Origin: Nocardiopsis ansamitocini
Lineage (GTDB): Bacteria; Actinomycetota; Actinomycetes; Streptosporangiales; Streptosporangiaceae
Direction of reading: 5' to 3'
DNA: 64,000 nucleotides
NCBI RefSeq assembly: GCF_030268225.1
Contig: NZ_BSQG01000007.1
Coordinates: 158,359 to 222,358, forward strand
Shown: positions 1-9,143 of the stretch, in pieces
Position numbering within the stretch: position 1 is the first letter of the stretch
Layout: each line of letters begins with the position of its first letter
Notes under the pieces: generated by a model
Database searches by the model: none
Told to the model about the DNA's origin: nothing
What the model saw: the letters and a program-made list of their open reading frames with translations, nothing else
Program-made: the position numbers and the translations under genes

Positions 1-868
1 GGTACACCCCCGCCACGGCCCCGTTGTCGCCGTCGGGCAGTTTCTCGCGGACCACTCCCTCTTCGGCCACGAGTTCGGCGAGGCAGTCGATGACCAGTGC
101 CGAGTCCACCTGCAAGATCTTGACCGCGTCGGAGATCAGTTTCTCTTCGGGGAGGTAGCAGTGGCCGCTGCTGGTGGATTCGGACAGGGTGAACTGGATG
201 CCGGCCTTGACCCGTTGGGGGCTGTCGTGGGGGATGCCCACCGCGCGGGCGATGGTGTCGGCGGTCTTGAAGCCGATGCCCCATACGTCGGCGGCCAGCG
301 AGTAGGGCTCCTCCCTGACCACGCGGATGGAGGCGTCCCCGTGCTTCTTGTAGATCTTCACCGCCAGGGAGGTGGAGACGTCGATGCCCTGGAGAAAGAC
401 CATGACTTCTTTGATGGCCTTCTGTTCTTCCCACGCCTCGGCGATGATCTTGGTCCGTTTGGGGCCGAGCTTGGGGACCTCGATGAGGCGTTCGGGGGAG
501 TGCTCGATGACGTCGAGGGCGGCGGCGCCGAAGTGGCCGACGATGTGTTCGGCCAGGCGTGGCCCCACGCCTTTGACGAGTCCGGAACCGAGGTAGCGCT
601 GAATGCCCTGCACGGTGGCGGGCAGGACGGTGGTGTAGTTCTCCACCTGGAACTGCTTGCCGTACTGGGGGTGGGACCCCCAGCGGCCTTCCATGCGCAG
701 GGACTCGCCGGGGTGGGCGCCCAGGAGCGCGCCGACCACTGTGACCAGGTCGCCGCCGCGTCCGGGGTCCACGCGGGCCACGGTGTAGCCGGTGTCCTCG
801 TTGGCATAGGTGATGCGTTCCAGCACCGCTTCCAGGACCGAGAAGCGAAACGGTTCGCCCGAAGCCAC
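1..868 (-). CDS. recD2: RecD2-like ATP-dependent DNA helicase, N-terminal part (cut by window start)
   Basis: The minus strand reads open from a GTG at 868-866 to the window edge, about 289 codons. An AGGAGG ribosome site lies 9 bases upstream (883-878). The reading begins MASGEPFRFSVLEAVLERI and contains a MEGRWG-HPQYGKQF segment and YLGSGLVKGVGPRLAEHIV, both typical of the N-terminal region of RecD2/TraA-type superfamily 1 helicases, followed by helix-hairpin-helix-like stretches (VPKLGPKRTKII, VWGIGFKTADTIA). The Walker motifs of the helicase core lie outside the window. RecD2 proteins act in DNA repair without RecBC. The plus-strand open frame over the same bases is a shadow. Family assignment is strong, function is by family. 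Confidence 0.85.
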   Translation of the reverse strand, partial: MASGEPFRFSVLEAVLERITYANEDTGYTVARVDPGRGGDLVTVVGALLGAHPGESLRMEGRWGSHPQYGKQFQVENYTTVLPATVQGIQRYLGSGLVKGVGPRLAEHIVGHFGAAALDVIEHSPERLIEVPKLGPKRTKIIAEAWEEQKAIKEVMVFLQGIDVSTSLAVKIYKKHGDASIRVVREEPYSLAADVWGIGFKTADTIARAVGIPHDSPQRVKAGIQFTLSESTSSGHCYLPEEKLISDAVKILQVDSALVIDCLAELVAEEGVVREKLPDGDNGAVAGVY

Positions 869-1090
869 CGCCCAACACCTCCTGCGCGGGTCGTCAATAG
901 GGCCGGCTCGACGCTATCCGACCGTCGAGACAGCGGGGAGCGGAAAATAGGGTTCTGCCGTCTTTCCCCGCTGTGCTGTTGCCACCATCATGTGGGAGGG
1001 CCCTGATGCGAGCCGTGGTCGGGTCGTGGTTCCCACACGATGGGGCCCGGGGTGCCGACAGTCGTGACCTTCGACCGTGAGGACTGCACC

Positions 1091-2605
1091 GTGCCCGATT
1101 CCGCCATTGATCCCCGCGACCCGCAACGCTCAGCGCCGCACACCCTGTTGCGCGACGTGCGCTTGGGCAGCGGCGGCCCCACGGTCGATGTGCGTTCGGC
1201 GGGCGGGAGAGTCGTGGAGGTGATGGCGCCGGGCGCACCCGAGGACGGTGCCCGGGTGCTGCGGTGTGCGGGAGGCACCCTGCTGCCGGGGCTGGTGGAC
1301 GCGCACGTGCACGCCGTGCAATGGGCGGGGGCCCGACGGAAGGTGTCGTTGGCGGCGGCCGACTCCGCGCAGGCAGCGGTCGACCTGCTGGCCGCCGAGC
1401 TGGAGCGTCGCCCCGTGCCGGCGGGCGAGCTGGTCCAGGGGTACGACTTCCGCGACGGGTTGTGGCCCGATCTTTTGCACAAGGACCTGCTGGAGCGGGC
1501 CCTGCCGGGCCGCGCGGTCACCCTGTTCAGCAGTGACCTGCACACGTGCTGGCTCAGCCCGGCCGCGCTCGACCTCATCGGCCGCGACCATCCCACGGGG
1601 GTCTTCGTCGAGGGCGAGTGCATGGCGGTCACCGCGGCCCTGCCCGCTGAACCGGTCGCGTTGCGCGACCGCTGGGTGATGGAGGCGATGGAGGCCGCTG
1701 CGGCGCGCGGGGTCACCGGGGTCACCGATTTCGAGTTCGCCGACACGGTCGAGGACTGGACCCGGCGCCTCCGGACGGCCCCGCCGACGGTGCGGGTCGC
1801 CTGCTCCATCGCGCGGCCCCTGCTCGACGCGGCGATCGGGCGTGGACTGCGCACGGGGCAGCCCGTGCCCGAGGGGCACGGCGTGCTGACGGTCGGCCCG
1901 CTCAAGCTGTTCGTGGACGGCTCGCTCAACACCCGTACGGCGCTGTGCCACGAGCCCTACCCGGGGGCGGACGCCGGCTCCGGGCGTTTGGAACTGGAAC
2001 CCGAGGAGCTCGTGGCATTGATGGAGCGGGCCTGGGCGCACGGCGTGGAGCCGGCGGTGCACGCCATCGGAGATCGCGCGGCGACAGTGGCCCTGGACGC
2101 CTTCGCCGAGGTGGGCTGTCCGGGCAGGGTGGAGCACGCCCAGTTGGTGCGCGCCGAGGACCTGCACCGGTTCGCGGCGCTGGGCGTCGTGGTCGGGGTG
2201 CAGCCCGCGCACGCCCCCGACGACCGCGACGTCGCCGAGCGCTACTGGCCGGACCGTCTGGAGCGGGCCTACCGCTACGCCGACCTGCTGGCGGCGGGTG
2301 CCCGCCTGGAGATCGGTTCCGACGCTCCCGTGGCGCCCTTGGACCCCTGGGACGGGATCGCCTCGGCGGTGGCCCGGACCGATGACGAGCGGCCGCCCTG
2401 GCACGCTGAACAGGCGATCCCGGTGGGGGCGGCGCTGGCCGCCGCGAGCGAGGGCCGCACCGGGATCGCGGTGGGGGACCGGGCCGATCTGATGGTCACC
2501 GCGCTGGATCCGGCGGAGGTCGCGCCCCAGGACCTGCGTGAACTGCCCGTTGTCGCGACGCTGCTCGCCGGTCGCCCCACCCATGTGGCCGACGCGCTGC
2601 GTTGA
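1091..2605 (+). CDS. Amidohydrolase family protein (YtcJ-like)
   Basis: A 504-residue metal-dependent hydrolase. The HxH metal motif (DAHVHA, H72 and H74) follows a GGTLLPGLV strand, and later metal/active-site elements are visible: HAIGDRA, VEHAQLV and GSDAPVAPLDP near the C terminus, the order found in the YtcJ branch of the amidohydrolase superfamily. Substrate is unknown; the family hydrolyses amides such as formamides. I chose the GTG at 1091 because GAGGA lies 7 bases upstream; the in-frame ATG at 1040 has no ribosome site and would add 17 unconserved-looking residues. It is divergent from the helicase with about 220 bases between. No signal peptide, so cytoplasmic. Confidence 0.85.
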   Translation: MPDSAIDPRDPQRSAPHTLLRDVRLGSGGPTVDVRSAGGRVVEVMAPGAPEDGARVLRCAGGTLLPGLVDAHVHAVQWAGARRKVSLAAADSAQAAVDLLAAELERRPVPAGELVQGYDFRDGLWPDLLHKDLLERALPGRAVTLFSSDLHTCWLSPAALDLIGRDHPTGVFVEGECMAVTAALPAEPVALRDRWVMEAMEAAAARGVTGVTDFEFADTVEDWTRRLRTAPPTVRVACSIARPLLDAAIGRGLRTGQPVPEGHGVLTVGPLKLFVDGSLNTRTALCHEPYPGADAGSGRLELEPEELVALMERAWAHGVEPAVHAIGDRAATVALDAFAEVGCPGRVEHAQLVRAEDLHRFAALGVVVGVQPAHAPDDRDVAERYWPDRLERAYRYADLLAAGARLEIGSDAPVAPLDPWDGIASAVARTDDERPPWHAEQAIPVGAALAAASEGRTGIAVGDRADLMVTALDPAEVAPQDLRELPVVATLLAGRPTHVADALR

Positions 2606-2717
2606 GCGGTGGTGGGGCGCCCGGGGCGGCCCCCGTGCGGGCGGATGGGTATTACAGTGCGGACGGGGACGGCCGGGAGCCATGAGCCGTTCAGTGTCGA
2701 CGGACAGGACATGCACC

Positions 2718-3164
2718 GTGAAGGACCAGGGAGAGAACCCCGCTGGAGCGGGCGGCGCCGAGGGGCGGACCGCACCGGTGCGGCCGTTGCCACCGGGGCC
2801 GTCCACCGCCCGGGTCGACCGTTGGCTGTGGGCGGTTCGCCTCACCAAGACCCGCGCCGATGCGGCGCAGGCGTGCCGGGCGGGCCACGTCCGGGTCAAC
2901 GACCGCCCGGCCAAGCCCGCCACGGCGGTGCGCGTGGGCGACGACGTCCGGATCCACCTCAACGCCAGGACCCGCATCGTGGAGGTCGGCCACGTGATCG
3001 AGAAGCGGGTGGGTGCGCCCGATGCCGTGCGCTGCTACGTCGACAACACCCCGGTCCTGCCCCCGGAGGCCACGATCCCGGTGGCCAGACGGGACCGGGG
3101 GGCGGGCCGTCCCACCAAGCGCGATCGCCGACAGCTCGACCGGCTGCGCGTCGAGGAGCCCTGA
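2718..3164 (+). CDS. S4-domain RNA-binding protein (HslR/Hsp15-like)
   Basis: A small basic protein (148 residues from this start) with a single S4 RNA-binding domain: STARVDRWLWAVRLTKTRADAA, then ACRAGHVRVNDRPAKPATAVRVGDDV. Homologs such as E. coli Hsp15 bind stalled 50S subunits carrying peptidyl-tRNA. The C-terminal tail is Arg-rich (RDRGAGRPTKRDRRQLDRLR), as usual. Two starts are possible: GTG 2718 with AGGA 8 bases upstream, or ATG 2682, where the GGGAG lies only 2 bases away. I prefer 2718. It stands alone downstream of the amidohydrolase and ends in a strong hairpin. Confidence 0.8.
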   Translation: MKDQGENPAGAGGAEGRTAPVRPLPPGPSTARVDRWLWAVRLTKTRADAAQACRAGHVRVNDRPAKPATAVRVGDDVRIHLNARTRIVEVGHVIEKRVGAPDAVRCYVDNTPVLPPEATIPVARRDRGAGRPTKRDRRQLDRLRVEEP

Positions 3165-3202
3165 CCGGTCCGCGCCGCTGTGGCGGTGCGGACCGGTCGT
3201 TT
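3163..3202. terminator. Bidirectional hairpin between convergent genes
   Basis: An 11-bp perfect stem, GACCGGTCCGC (3163-3173) with GCGGACCGGTC (3188-3198), encloses a second small stem CCGC/GCGG. GTTTC follows. It overlaps the stop codon of the S4 protein and sits between it and the convergent MarR gene, so it could stop transcription from both sides. Confidence 0.75.
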
Positions 3203-3212
3203 CGGCGTGCGT

Positions 3213-3719
3213 TCAGGCGAGCGGTTCTTCCACTGGGGAGAGGTCACCGGCGGCGAGTCCCGCGGGGTGCTGTTCCCGGAGCGGATCGACCTCGGAGGAG
3301 GGCGCGGGCAGGGCGATCCGGGGCAGCAGGCCGGCCAAGACGCTGCGGTCCGCGGCCGGGATGAGGTTCCATGCCTGTTCCAGCCGCCGACGCCGGTAGC
3401 CGTGGATGGAGGTCAGCAGGGTGCGGCCCGCCGGCGTCAGGAAGACGATCACTCTCCGTCCAGCGGGGCGCCGTTCGAGCAGCCCGTGGCGTTCCAGCCG
3501 GTCGCACAGCCGGGTGGCCGAGGACGGCGGGAGGCCCAGGACCTCGGCCAGGGAGGACAGGTTGGTGTCGGACCGCTCCAGCGCGGTCAGGACGCGCATC
3601 TGCTGTTCGGAGATGCTCGGTGCTACTTGTTCACGTGTCGTGCGCCACAGTCCGATCAGTGTCTCGGCGATCTGTTCGAGCGCGGTGATCGTTTCCGTCG
3701 GCGTGGGTTGCCTGTCCAC
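3213..3719 (-). CDS. MarR-family transcriptional regulator
   Basis: 168 residues, normal MarR length. The winged helix is clear: LSSLAEVLGLPPSSATRLCDRLERHGLLERR, then the wing PAGRRVIVFLTPAGRTLL, flanked by dimerisation helices. GTG start. MarR proteins repress by binding palindromes, often next to their own gene and released by phenolic or oxidative signals. The next gene in divergent orientation is the stressosome operon, whose promoter would lie in the 193-base gap 3720-3912; regulation of it is only an inference from position. Confidence 0.85.
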   Translation of the reverse strand: MDRQPTPTETITALEQIAETLIGLWRTTREQVAPSISEQQMRVLTALERSDTNLSSLAEVLGLPPSSATRLCDRLERHGLLERRPAGRRVIVFLTPAGRTLLTSIHGYRRRRLEQAWNLIPAADRSVLAGLLPRIALPAPSSEVDPLREQHPAGLAAGDLSPVEEPLA

Positions 3720-3912
3720 TGTCGCACCCTCTCTGTCGAAGGCAAGCGGGAGGGCATGGACGCCGTGGTTTCCGCTGAGCGGCGACGAATGTCTCGTCTG
3801 GCGCCATGCCCGCTAACATTTGCTGCGCGGCAACTATTCTGGGTCGATCGTGCCCGGCCGAGTGAGGCCGGAGCCGCGGATCTACTATCGCAACAGACGA
3901 GGAGGCATGTGA

Positions 3913-4821
3913 ATGTCGGAGCCCGACGCGACGACGCAGCGCTCAGCGGCACAGTCCGTGGCTGATGTCCTGCTGCGGCGCCGTGAGCAGGTGGCACAAC
4001 GGTGGGCGGAGCTCCCGCTGTTTCGTACCGTGTTCACGGTCACCCGTGACGAGGCGGTGGAAGCGGGACAGTCCGTCGTGGACGCGTTGGCCGTGGTCGC
4101 GTCGTCCGGACGTCCCGGCGACCTGGAGGCGTCGGGTTTCGATCCGGTCCGTGTCCAGATCGGGCGGATGTCGGCTTCGCGCTCGCGTGCGGGCGTGTCC
4201 GTGGGCCAGGTGGCCGCCGAGGTCGCGGCGCTCAAGGACGCCGTCGTGGACCTGCTGAAGGCGGAGTTGGAGCAGGAGCCCGCTGAGATCCGGCACGAGG
4301 CCGTGCTCTTCGCCTCGGAGCTGCTTGCCACCCTGCGGCTGGTGACGCTGGAGACCATGCTCGACGACGGCCAGGAGATCATCGTGCGCCAACGCCAGCA
4401 ACTGCTGGAGGGCGCCACCCCGGTGATCAAGCTCTGGGAGGGCATCGTGGCGGTGCCGCTGATCGGCACGCTGGACAGCGCCCGCAGCCAGGTGGTCATG
4501 GAGAGCCTGCTGGAGGCGATCGTCGCCCAGCAGGCCAAGGTCGTGATCCTGGACATCACCGGTGTCTCCACGGTGGACACCCTGGTGGCCCAGCACCTGA
4601 TGAAGACGGTCGCCTCGGCGCGGTTGATGGGGGCCGAGTGCATCGTCTCCGGAATCCGTCCCGCGATCGCCCAGACCATCGTCCAGCTCGGTATCGACCT
4701 CGGGTCGGTCATCACCCGATCGTCCCTCGCCGACGCGCTCGCGATGGCACTGCACCGGATCGGTCTTCGCGTGCACTCGGCACCCGATTCTCCACCTGTC
4801 GCAGGTCCGGCCGCCCTCTGA
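3913..4821 (+). CDS. rsbR: Stressosome sensor-scaffold RsbR homolog
   Basis: 302 residues. The N-terminal half (about 1-150) is helical and resembles the RsbRD/globin-like sensor region. The C-terminal half (about 165-285) is a STAS domain. Both phosphorylatable threonines of Bacillus RsbR have counterparts: T223 in STVDTLVA and T255 in AIAQTIV. In the family RsbR and RsbS form a large sensing complex that holds RsbT and releases it under stress. First gene of a five-gene run: 30 bases precede rsbS, and the three junctions after that overlap. ATG start preceded by GAGG. Confidence 0.9.
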   Translation: MSEPDATTQRSAAQSVADVLLRRREQVAQRWAELPLFRTVFTVTRDEAVEAGQSVVDALAVVASSGRPGDLEASGFDPVRVQIGRMSASRSRAGVSVGQVAAEVAALKDAVVDLLKAELEQEPAEIRHEAVLFASELLATLRLVTLETMLDDGQEIIVRQRQQLLEGATPVIKLWEGIVAVPLIGTLDSARSQVVMESLLEAIVAQQAKVVILDITGVSTVDTLVAQHLMKTVASARLMGAECIVSGIRPAIAQTIVQLGIDLGSVITRSSLADALAMALHRIGLRVHSAPDSPPVAGPAAL

Positions 4822-4851
4822 GTCAACGATCCTAAGGAGGGGCGCACCCCC

Positions 4852-5292
4852 GTGTCCCAGATCCCGGTCATCCCCCTCGGGGACGTCCTTTTCGTCAGCA
4901 TCCAAGGAGAACTCTACGACGCCGTCGCCCTCAGCCTGCAGGACGATGTCACCAACGCGATCCAGGCCCACAACGCACGCGGCGTGATCATCGACATCTC
5001 CGCGCTGGACATGGTGGACTCCTTCCTCGGCAGGGTGCTGGCCGAGATCGCCGGCTGCTCGCGACTGCTGGGCGCGGACACGGTGGTCACGGGAATGCGT
5101 CCGGCCGTGGCCATCACCCTGGTCGAGCTCGGCCTGACCCTGCCGGAACTGCGGACCGCGCGCACGGTCGAGGACGCGGCCTTGATGCTGGGCGTGTGGG
5201 TGTCCTCCAGGACCTCGCGTGCGGCCCCCGTGGCCGTTCGACAGGACGAGCCGGAGGCCATGGACGGCGGCAGTGGAACGGACGGCCCATGA
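4852..5292 (+). CDS. rsbS: Stressosome scaffold RsbS (STAS domain)
   Basis: A lone STAS domain of 146 residues. The conserved serine that RsbT phosphorylates in this family is present: S57 in DMVDSFLGRVL. GTG start with a strong AAGGAGGGG ahead of it. The last residues (from about 120) are an unconserved tail; its stop overlaps the rsbT start (ATGA). Together with RsbR it would build the stressosome core and restrain RsbT. Confidence 0.9.
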   Translation: MSQIPVIPLGDVLFVSIQGELYDAVALSLQDDVTNAIQAHNARGVIIDISALDMVDSFLGRVLAEIAGCSRLLGADTVVTGMRPAVAITLVELGLTLPELRTARTVEDAALMLGVWVSSRTSRAAPVAVRQDEPEAMDGGSGTDGP

Positions 5293-5729
5293 GCACGCCG
5301 GTGGACGAGACGGTGCGGCTGCGGATCGGTTCCGACGCCGACCTCTCCGCGGTGCGCCTCCAGGTCCGCGCCAAGGCGCAGGCGGCCGGGTTCGGCCTGG
5401 TGCAGCAGACCAAACTGGTGACCGCCGCCAGCGAGCTGGCTCGCAACACCCTCGTCCACGGCGGGGGAGGAGAGATGGAGATGAGCGAGGTCGCCCAGGC
5501 GGGCGTGCACGGCATCAAGTTGGCCTTCACCGATTCCGGGCCGGGGATCGCCGACGTCGAACAAGCGCTCGCCGACGGTTACACCAGCGGGAACGGGTTG
5601 GGCATGGGGTTGGGCGGAGCGCGTCGCCTCGTCCACCACTTCGACATCGACACCCGCTCCCAGGGCACCACCGTCACGATCGTGTCGTGGGCCACCACGC
5701 CGGTCGACCCGCGGGCAGTGTTGCGGTGA
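5289..5729 (+). CDS. rsbT: Serine/threonine switch kinase RsbT
   Basis: 146 residues, one HATPase_c (Bergerat) domain. N box ELARNTLVHGGGGEME, G1 box DSGPGIAD and G2 box GNGLGMGLGGARRLV are all intact. ATG at 5289 overlaps the rsbS stop by 4 bases; longer in-frame starts lie inside rsbS. In Bacillus RsbT phosphorylates RsbR and RsbS, then leaves to activate the phosphatase RsbU. Here a candidate phosphatase target lies two genes downstream. Confidence 0.92.
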   Translation: MSTPVDETVRLRIGSDADLSAVRLQVRAKAQAAGFGLVQQTKLVTAASELARNTLVHGGGGEMEMSEVAQAGVHGIKLAFTDSGPGIADVEQALADGYTSGNGLGMGLGGARRLVHHFDIDTRSQGTTVTIVSWATTPVDPRAVLR

Positions 5730-6817
5730 CACGTGTCTGGGACGTGCCCGTGCACGACGCGACGCGGGTCAGGGACGCGCGGGTCGCCGTCGAGGAGGCG
5801 GCGGAGCTGGTGGGCCTGGGGGAGCGGCGCAGCGCCTCCGCGGCCCTGGTCGCCACCGAGCTCGCCACCAATCTCCTCAAGCACGGCGGCGGCGGACGGA
5901 TGCTGATCGAACTGGCGCCCCATCCGGCGGCCGACCGCGACCGCGGCGCCGAGGCACCGGAGGCGGCCGTACAGATCCTGGCCATCGACCACGGCGACGG
6001 CATCCCCAGTCTCGCGGACGCAATGCAGGACGGTTTCTCCAGCACCGACTCCCTGGGAGCGGGGCTGGGGACCTGCCGGCGGACCTCCGACGTGTTCGAC
6101 ATCCACAGCGCCCGTGGCCGGGGCACCGTTGTGCTTGCACGGATCGCGCGCCCCGTTCCCGAGTACCTGTCGGTCGAGCCGCCCGCCCCGATCCTCGGGC
6201 GCATCGGCGGCGTGCACGTGCCTGTGGCGGGGATGCAGGAGTCCGGGGACGCCTGGACCTGCTGGTCCTCTCCGGGGCGCCGCACCCTGATGGTCGTCGA
6301 CGGGCTGGGGCACGGCCCCGAGGCAGCCGAGGCGGGCGACGCGGCGGTCCGACGTTTCCACCGGTCGCCCGACCTGCCGTTGGAGGCGCTGCTGCGGGAG
6401 ATCGACACCGCGCTGCACGGCACCCGGGGAGCGGCCATCGCCATCGCCCGGATCGATCCGTGGGCGGGACGCCTCGACTACGCCGGTATCGGCAACATCG
6501 CCGCGCGCCTGCGTACGGGGGGGCAGTGGCAGCACCTGCTGTCCAAGCCGGGTATCGTCGGCGCGCACCGGACGGTGGCCGCACCCCCGGCCCGCCACCC
6601 CTGGACCGCAGATGGCCTGCTGGTCATGCACAGCGACGGGTTACCCAACCGGTGGCAGTACAGCGGTGACGCCGACGGGGAACTGCACCGCCACGATCCC
6701 GCGCTGATCTCCGCGGTGCTGCTGCGCGACGCCAGCAGTCCGGCCAGTACCAACCGCGACGACACCACCATCGCCATCGCCACCGCCGATGGGGACCCGT
6801 GGCAGGAACGATCATGA
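5726..6817 (+). CDS. Fusion of anti-sigma-type kinase and PP2C phosphatase (RsbT-like + RsbX-like)
   Basis: 363 residues in two parts. Residues about 1-140 form a second HATPase_c domain: ELATNLLKHGGGGRM, DHGDGIPS, LGAGLGTCRRTSDVF. Residues about 160-360 form a SpoIIE/PP2C phosphatase: LMVVDGLGHGPEAA, DYAGIGNIA, GLLVMHSDGL, NRDDTTIAI, with the metal-binding Asp residues present. GTG start overlaps the rsbT stop (GTGA). By position it corresponds to RsbX, which resets the stressosome by dephosphorylating RsbR and RsbS. The attached kinase-like domain could make it a bifunctional switch; that is inference. Confidence 0.85.
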   Translation: MTRVWDVPVHDATRVRDARVAVEEAAELVGLGERRSASAALVATELATNLLKHGGGGRMLIELAPHPAADRDRGAEAPEAAVQILAIDHGDGIPSLADAMQDGFSSTDSLGAGLGTCRRTSDVFDIHSARGRGTVVLARIARPVPEYLSVEPPAPILGRIGGVHVPVAGMQESGDAWTCWSSPGRRTLMVVDGLGHGPEAAEAGDAAVRRFHRSPDLPLEALLREIDTALHGTRGAAIAIARIDPWAGRLDYAGIGNIAARLRTGGQWQHLLSKPGIVGAHRTVAAPPARHPWTADGLLVMHSDGLPNRWQYSGDADGELHRHDPALISAVLLRDASSPASTNRDDTTIAIATADGDPWQERS

Positions 6818-8661
6818 ACGACACCTTGCTTTCCCGCACCATCGCCACCATCGACGATGCCGTGATGGCGCGGGCCGCGGCCGGAGCCATCACGGTGGCG
6901 GCCGACCTCGACCCGGTCGAGCGCCTGGCCTTCCTGGCGGAGCTCTCGCGCAATCTGCGCCTCGTACTGATCGCGGAGGGCGATCACCACCTCCTCATCG
7001 GCACGGTGCCCGACCCCACCCCGCGTCTGCGGGCCGCGTTGCACCCGCCCGCGGACGCGGCCGGCGAGGTGGCCGCGGCGGTCTGGGAGGCCGAGGCGGG
7101 ACTGGGCGCGGAGGCCACCGCCGACCGGTTGGTCGAGGCGGCGGCCGGGGCCGAGGGCGGGACGGACCCCGAACGGGTCCGGGACGAGGCCGTGCAGGCG
7201 CTGTTGGACGGCGACGAGGACGCCGGTACGGTCGTGGAGCTGTTGCGCGAGGAACGCGCGCTCGTGGAGTGGCACCGCGACGAGATCGAGCACACCAACC
7301 GCGGCGTCCTGGCCCTGCACGCCGAACTCGACGCCGCCAGCCAGGCCCAGCGCCGACTGCTGGAGGCCGAGCACGCCGCGCGCACCACCGCCGAGACCGC
7401 GCGCAACCGGCTCAACTTCCTCTCCAGCGCCAGTGTCGCGCTGGCCGTCTCGCTGAATCACGAGGAGGTCCTGCGCCGCCTCACCCAACTGCTCGTGCCT
7501 GAGCGCGCCAGGGCGGCGCGGGTGTGGCTGCTGGACACGCGCCAGGGGCTGAGCCGGGCCATCTCCGCCGAAGGGGTCAGCGAACCCGGCGATGAGGACC
7601 GCCACCCCGCCGAGGCGGCGGTGCGCACCAGGCGCGTTCAGCACGTCGGTCCACGACCGACCGGCATCGAGGGCCTTGAGGACATCGTTGTCTCTGAGGA
7701 CGAACCGCCGATGCTGGCCGTTCCGCTGATCGCGCGCGACACCGTCCTGGGCGTCCTCACGCTGACCGCCCCCGGCGACACCGTCACCCCCGACGAGGCG
7801 GTCATGCTGGTCGAACTGTCCCGCCGGGCCGCGATCTCCGCCGACAACGCCCTGCGCTACGAGCGCGAGCGCGACATCGCCGAAACGCTTCAGCGCGCGA
7901 TGCTCACCGATCTCCCCGCTCGTGCCGACCTCCGGCTGGCGGCCCGGTACCTGCCCGCCACCAGCGGGATGAACGTGGGCGGCGACTGGTACGACGTCTT
8001 CCTGCAACCCGACGACAGCCTGATCGGCGTCATCGGCGACGTCACCGGGCACGGCATCCAGGCCGCGGTCATGATGGGCCAACTGCGCAACGCGTTGCGC
8101 GCCTACGCCATCGAGGGGCACGGTCCGGGCGGTCTGCTCACCCGGCTGCACAACCTGCTGCGCCATCTGGAACCGGACCTGTTCGCCAGTGCGATCATCG
8201 CCAGGATCCAGCCGGGAAACCCCACGGTCTCCTGGTCCAGTGCGGGGCATCTCCCGCCGTTGCTGCGCGACCCCGACGGCCGGGTGCACGTTCTCCAGCC
8301 CCGCCTGGGCGCCATGCTCGGGCTGCCCATCGACCAGACCATCGAGGACCACGAACTCACCCTCGCCCCCGGCTCCACCCTCCTGCTCTACACCGACGGC
8401 CTCGTCGAGCGCCGCGCCAACGGTGTCGACCCCGGGATCGACCAGCTCGCCGAGGTCTTCGGTCGCCTGGGGCCGGTCCTGGAGCACGACCCCGACACCG
8501 CCGCCGATCTCATCCTCGAAGAGATGCTGCGCGACTACCCGGGGGAGGACGATGTGTGCCTGCTGCTCTGCCACGCGGACGGCGCGGTGTCCGGGACCGA
8601 GGGAACCAGTCGCCTCTCCGGTGTGGCCGGCACCACGGTGGTGATGTCCCAGACGGGCTGA
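6814..8661 (+). CDS. GAF-PP2C (SpoIIE-type) phosphatase, RsbU-like output
   Basis: 615 residues. The first 150 residues are Ala-rich and unassigned. A coiled coil follows (about 150-200, ELDAASQAQRRLLEAEHAARTTAETARNR), then a GAF domain (about 205-355) and a PP2C/SpoIIE domain (about 370-590) with NVGGDWYDVF, GDVTGHGIQAA, LLLYTDGLVERR and GEDDVCLLL. ATG at 6814 overlaps the previous stop (ATGA). The natural role is dephosphorylation of a STAS anti-anti-sigma factor, which frees a sigma factor. No sigma or anti-sigma gene is adjacent; the STAS protein at 11.2 kb is a nearby possible substrate. Confidence 0.87.
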   Translation: MNDTLLSRTIATIDDAVMARAAAGAITVAADLDPVERLAFLAELSRNLRLVLIAEGDHHLLIGTVPDPTPRLRAALHPPADAAGEVAAAVWEAEAGLGAEATADRLVEAAAGAEGGTDPERVRDEAVQALLDGDEDAGTVVELLREERALVEWHRDEIEHTNRGVLALHAELDAASQAQRRLLEAEHAARTTAETARNRLNFLSSASVALAVSLNHEEVLRRLTQLLVPERARAARVWLLDTRQGLSRAISAEGVSEPGDEDRHPAEAAVRTRRVQHVGPRPTGIEGLEDIVVSEDEPPMLAVPLIARDTVLGVLTLTAPGDTVTPDEAVMLVELSRRAAISADNALRYERERDIAETLQRAMLTDLPARADLRLAARYLPATSGMNVGGDWYDVFLQPDDSLIGVIGDVTGHGIQAAVMMGQLRNALRAYAIEGHGPGGLLTRLHNLLRHLEPDLFASAIIARIQPGNPTVSWSSAGHLPPLLRDPDGRVHVLQPRLGAMLGLPIDQTIEDHELTLAPGSTLLLYTDGLVERRANGVDPGIDQLAEVFGRLGPVLEHDPDTAADLILEEMLRDYPGEDDVCLLLCHADGAVSGTEGTSRLSGVAGTTVVMSQTG

Positions 8662-9040
8662 ACCGGCCACGAAGAACCGGGCGGTCGGCTCCCGCCCACC
8701 GCGCCCGGGGAACGGGGACCGCCCTTGTCGAGCAGGCACCTCCGGTGTTGCGGGGGAGGGGCGGTGCCGCCTCGATGCTCGCCGCCGCAGAGACGCGAAG
8801 AGCCGGCCCCGATGACGGCCCCTCGGTGGGCGGCACGATGCGCGGCGAAACCGCTGGGTGGCGGATGCGCCCCGGGGCGACCCCGGGACTGTCGGTGTTG
8901 CCCGACGTCCGCGCCGTGCCCTGCGAGTGATGCGTGTGCGGCGACGCAAGCCGCGGGAGGACTATCCGGGCTCTGCCCGACGGGATTGATCTCCGGAACA
9001 GACCGTTTCCGGTGCCTCGCTCCGATGAACCTGTGTGGTT
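8662..9040. other. Non-coding stretch before the CRISPR leader
   Basis: 379 bases with no convincing gene. Open frames here are short and have neither ribosome sites nor family resemblance. The first 250 bases are very GC-rich; base composition becomes mixed toward 9000. No clear terminator for the phosphatase operon was found, although several imperfect GC-rich inverted repeats exist. Confidence 0.5.
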
Positions 9041-9143
9041 ACTTCCTTAGCGCGAGGAAAAGGGTTTTTCATGTCGGATGTTCTTTTCTCGACAAGTGAA
9101 TGAAACGAGGGTTACCCACTGGTAGAGTCCCTGGTCATTAAGG
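9041..9143 (+). promoter_or_regulatory. Probable CRISPR leader
   Basis: About 100 AT-richer bases directly precede the first, perfect repeat, in contrast to the GC-rich surroundings. The run holds TTTTTC and TTCTTTTCTCG segments and ends CATTAAGG at the repeat. The position, on the side with conserved repeats and opposite the degenerate end, is what is expected of a leader carrying the promoter and the adaptation sites. Confidence 0.65.

Noticed and set aside
161..1006. 281-residue plus-strand open frame
   Set aside because: Gly/Asp/Val-rich shadow of the RecD2-like gene on the other strand; no ribosome site or family match.
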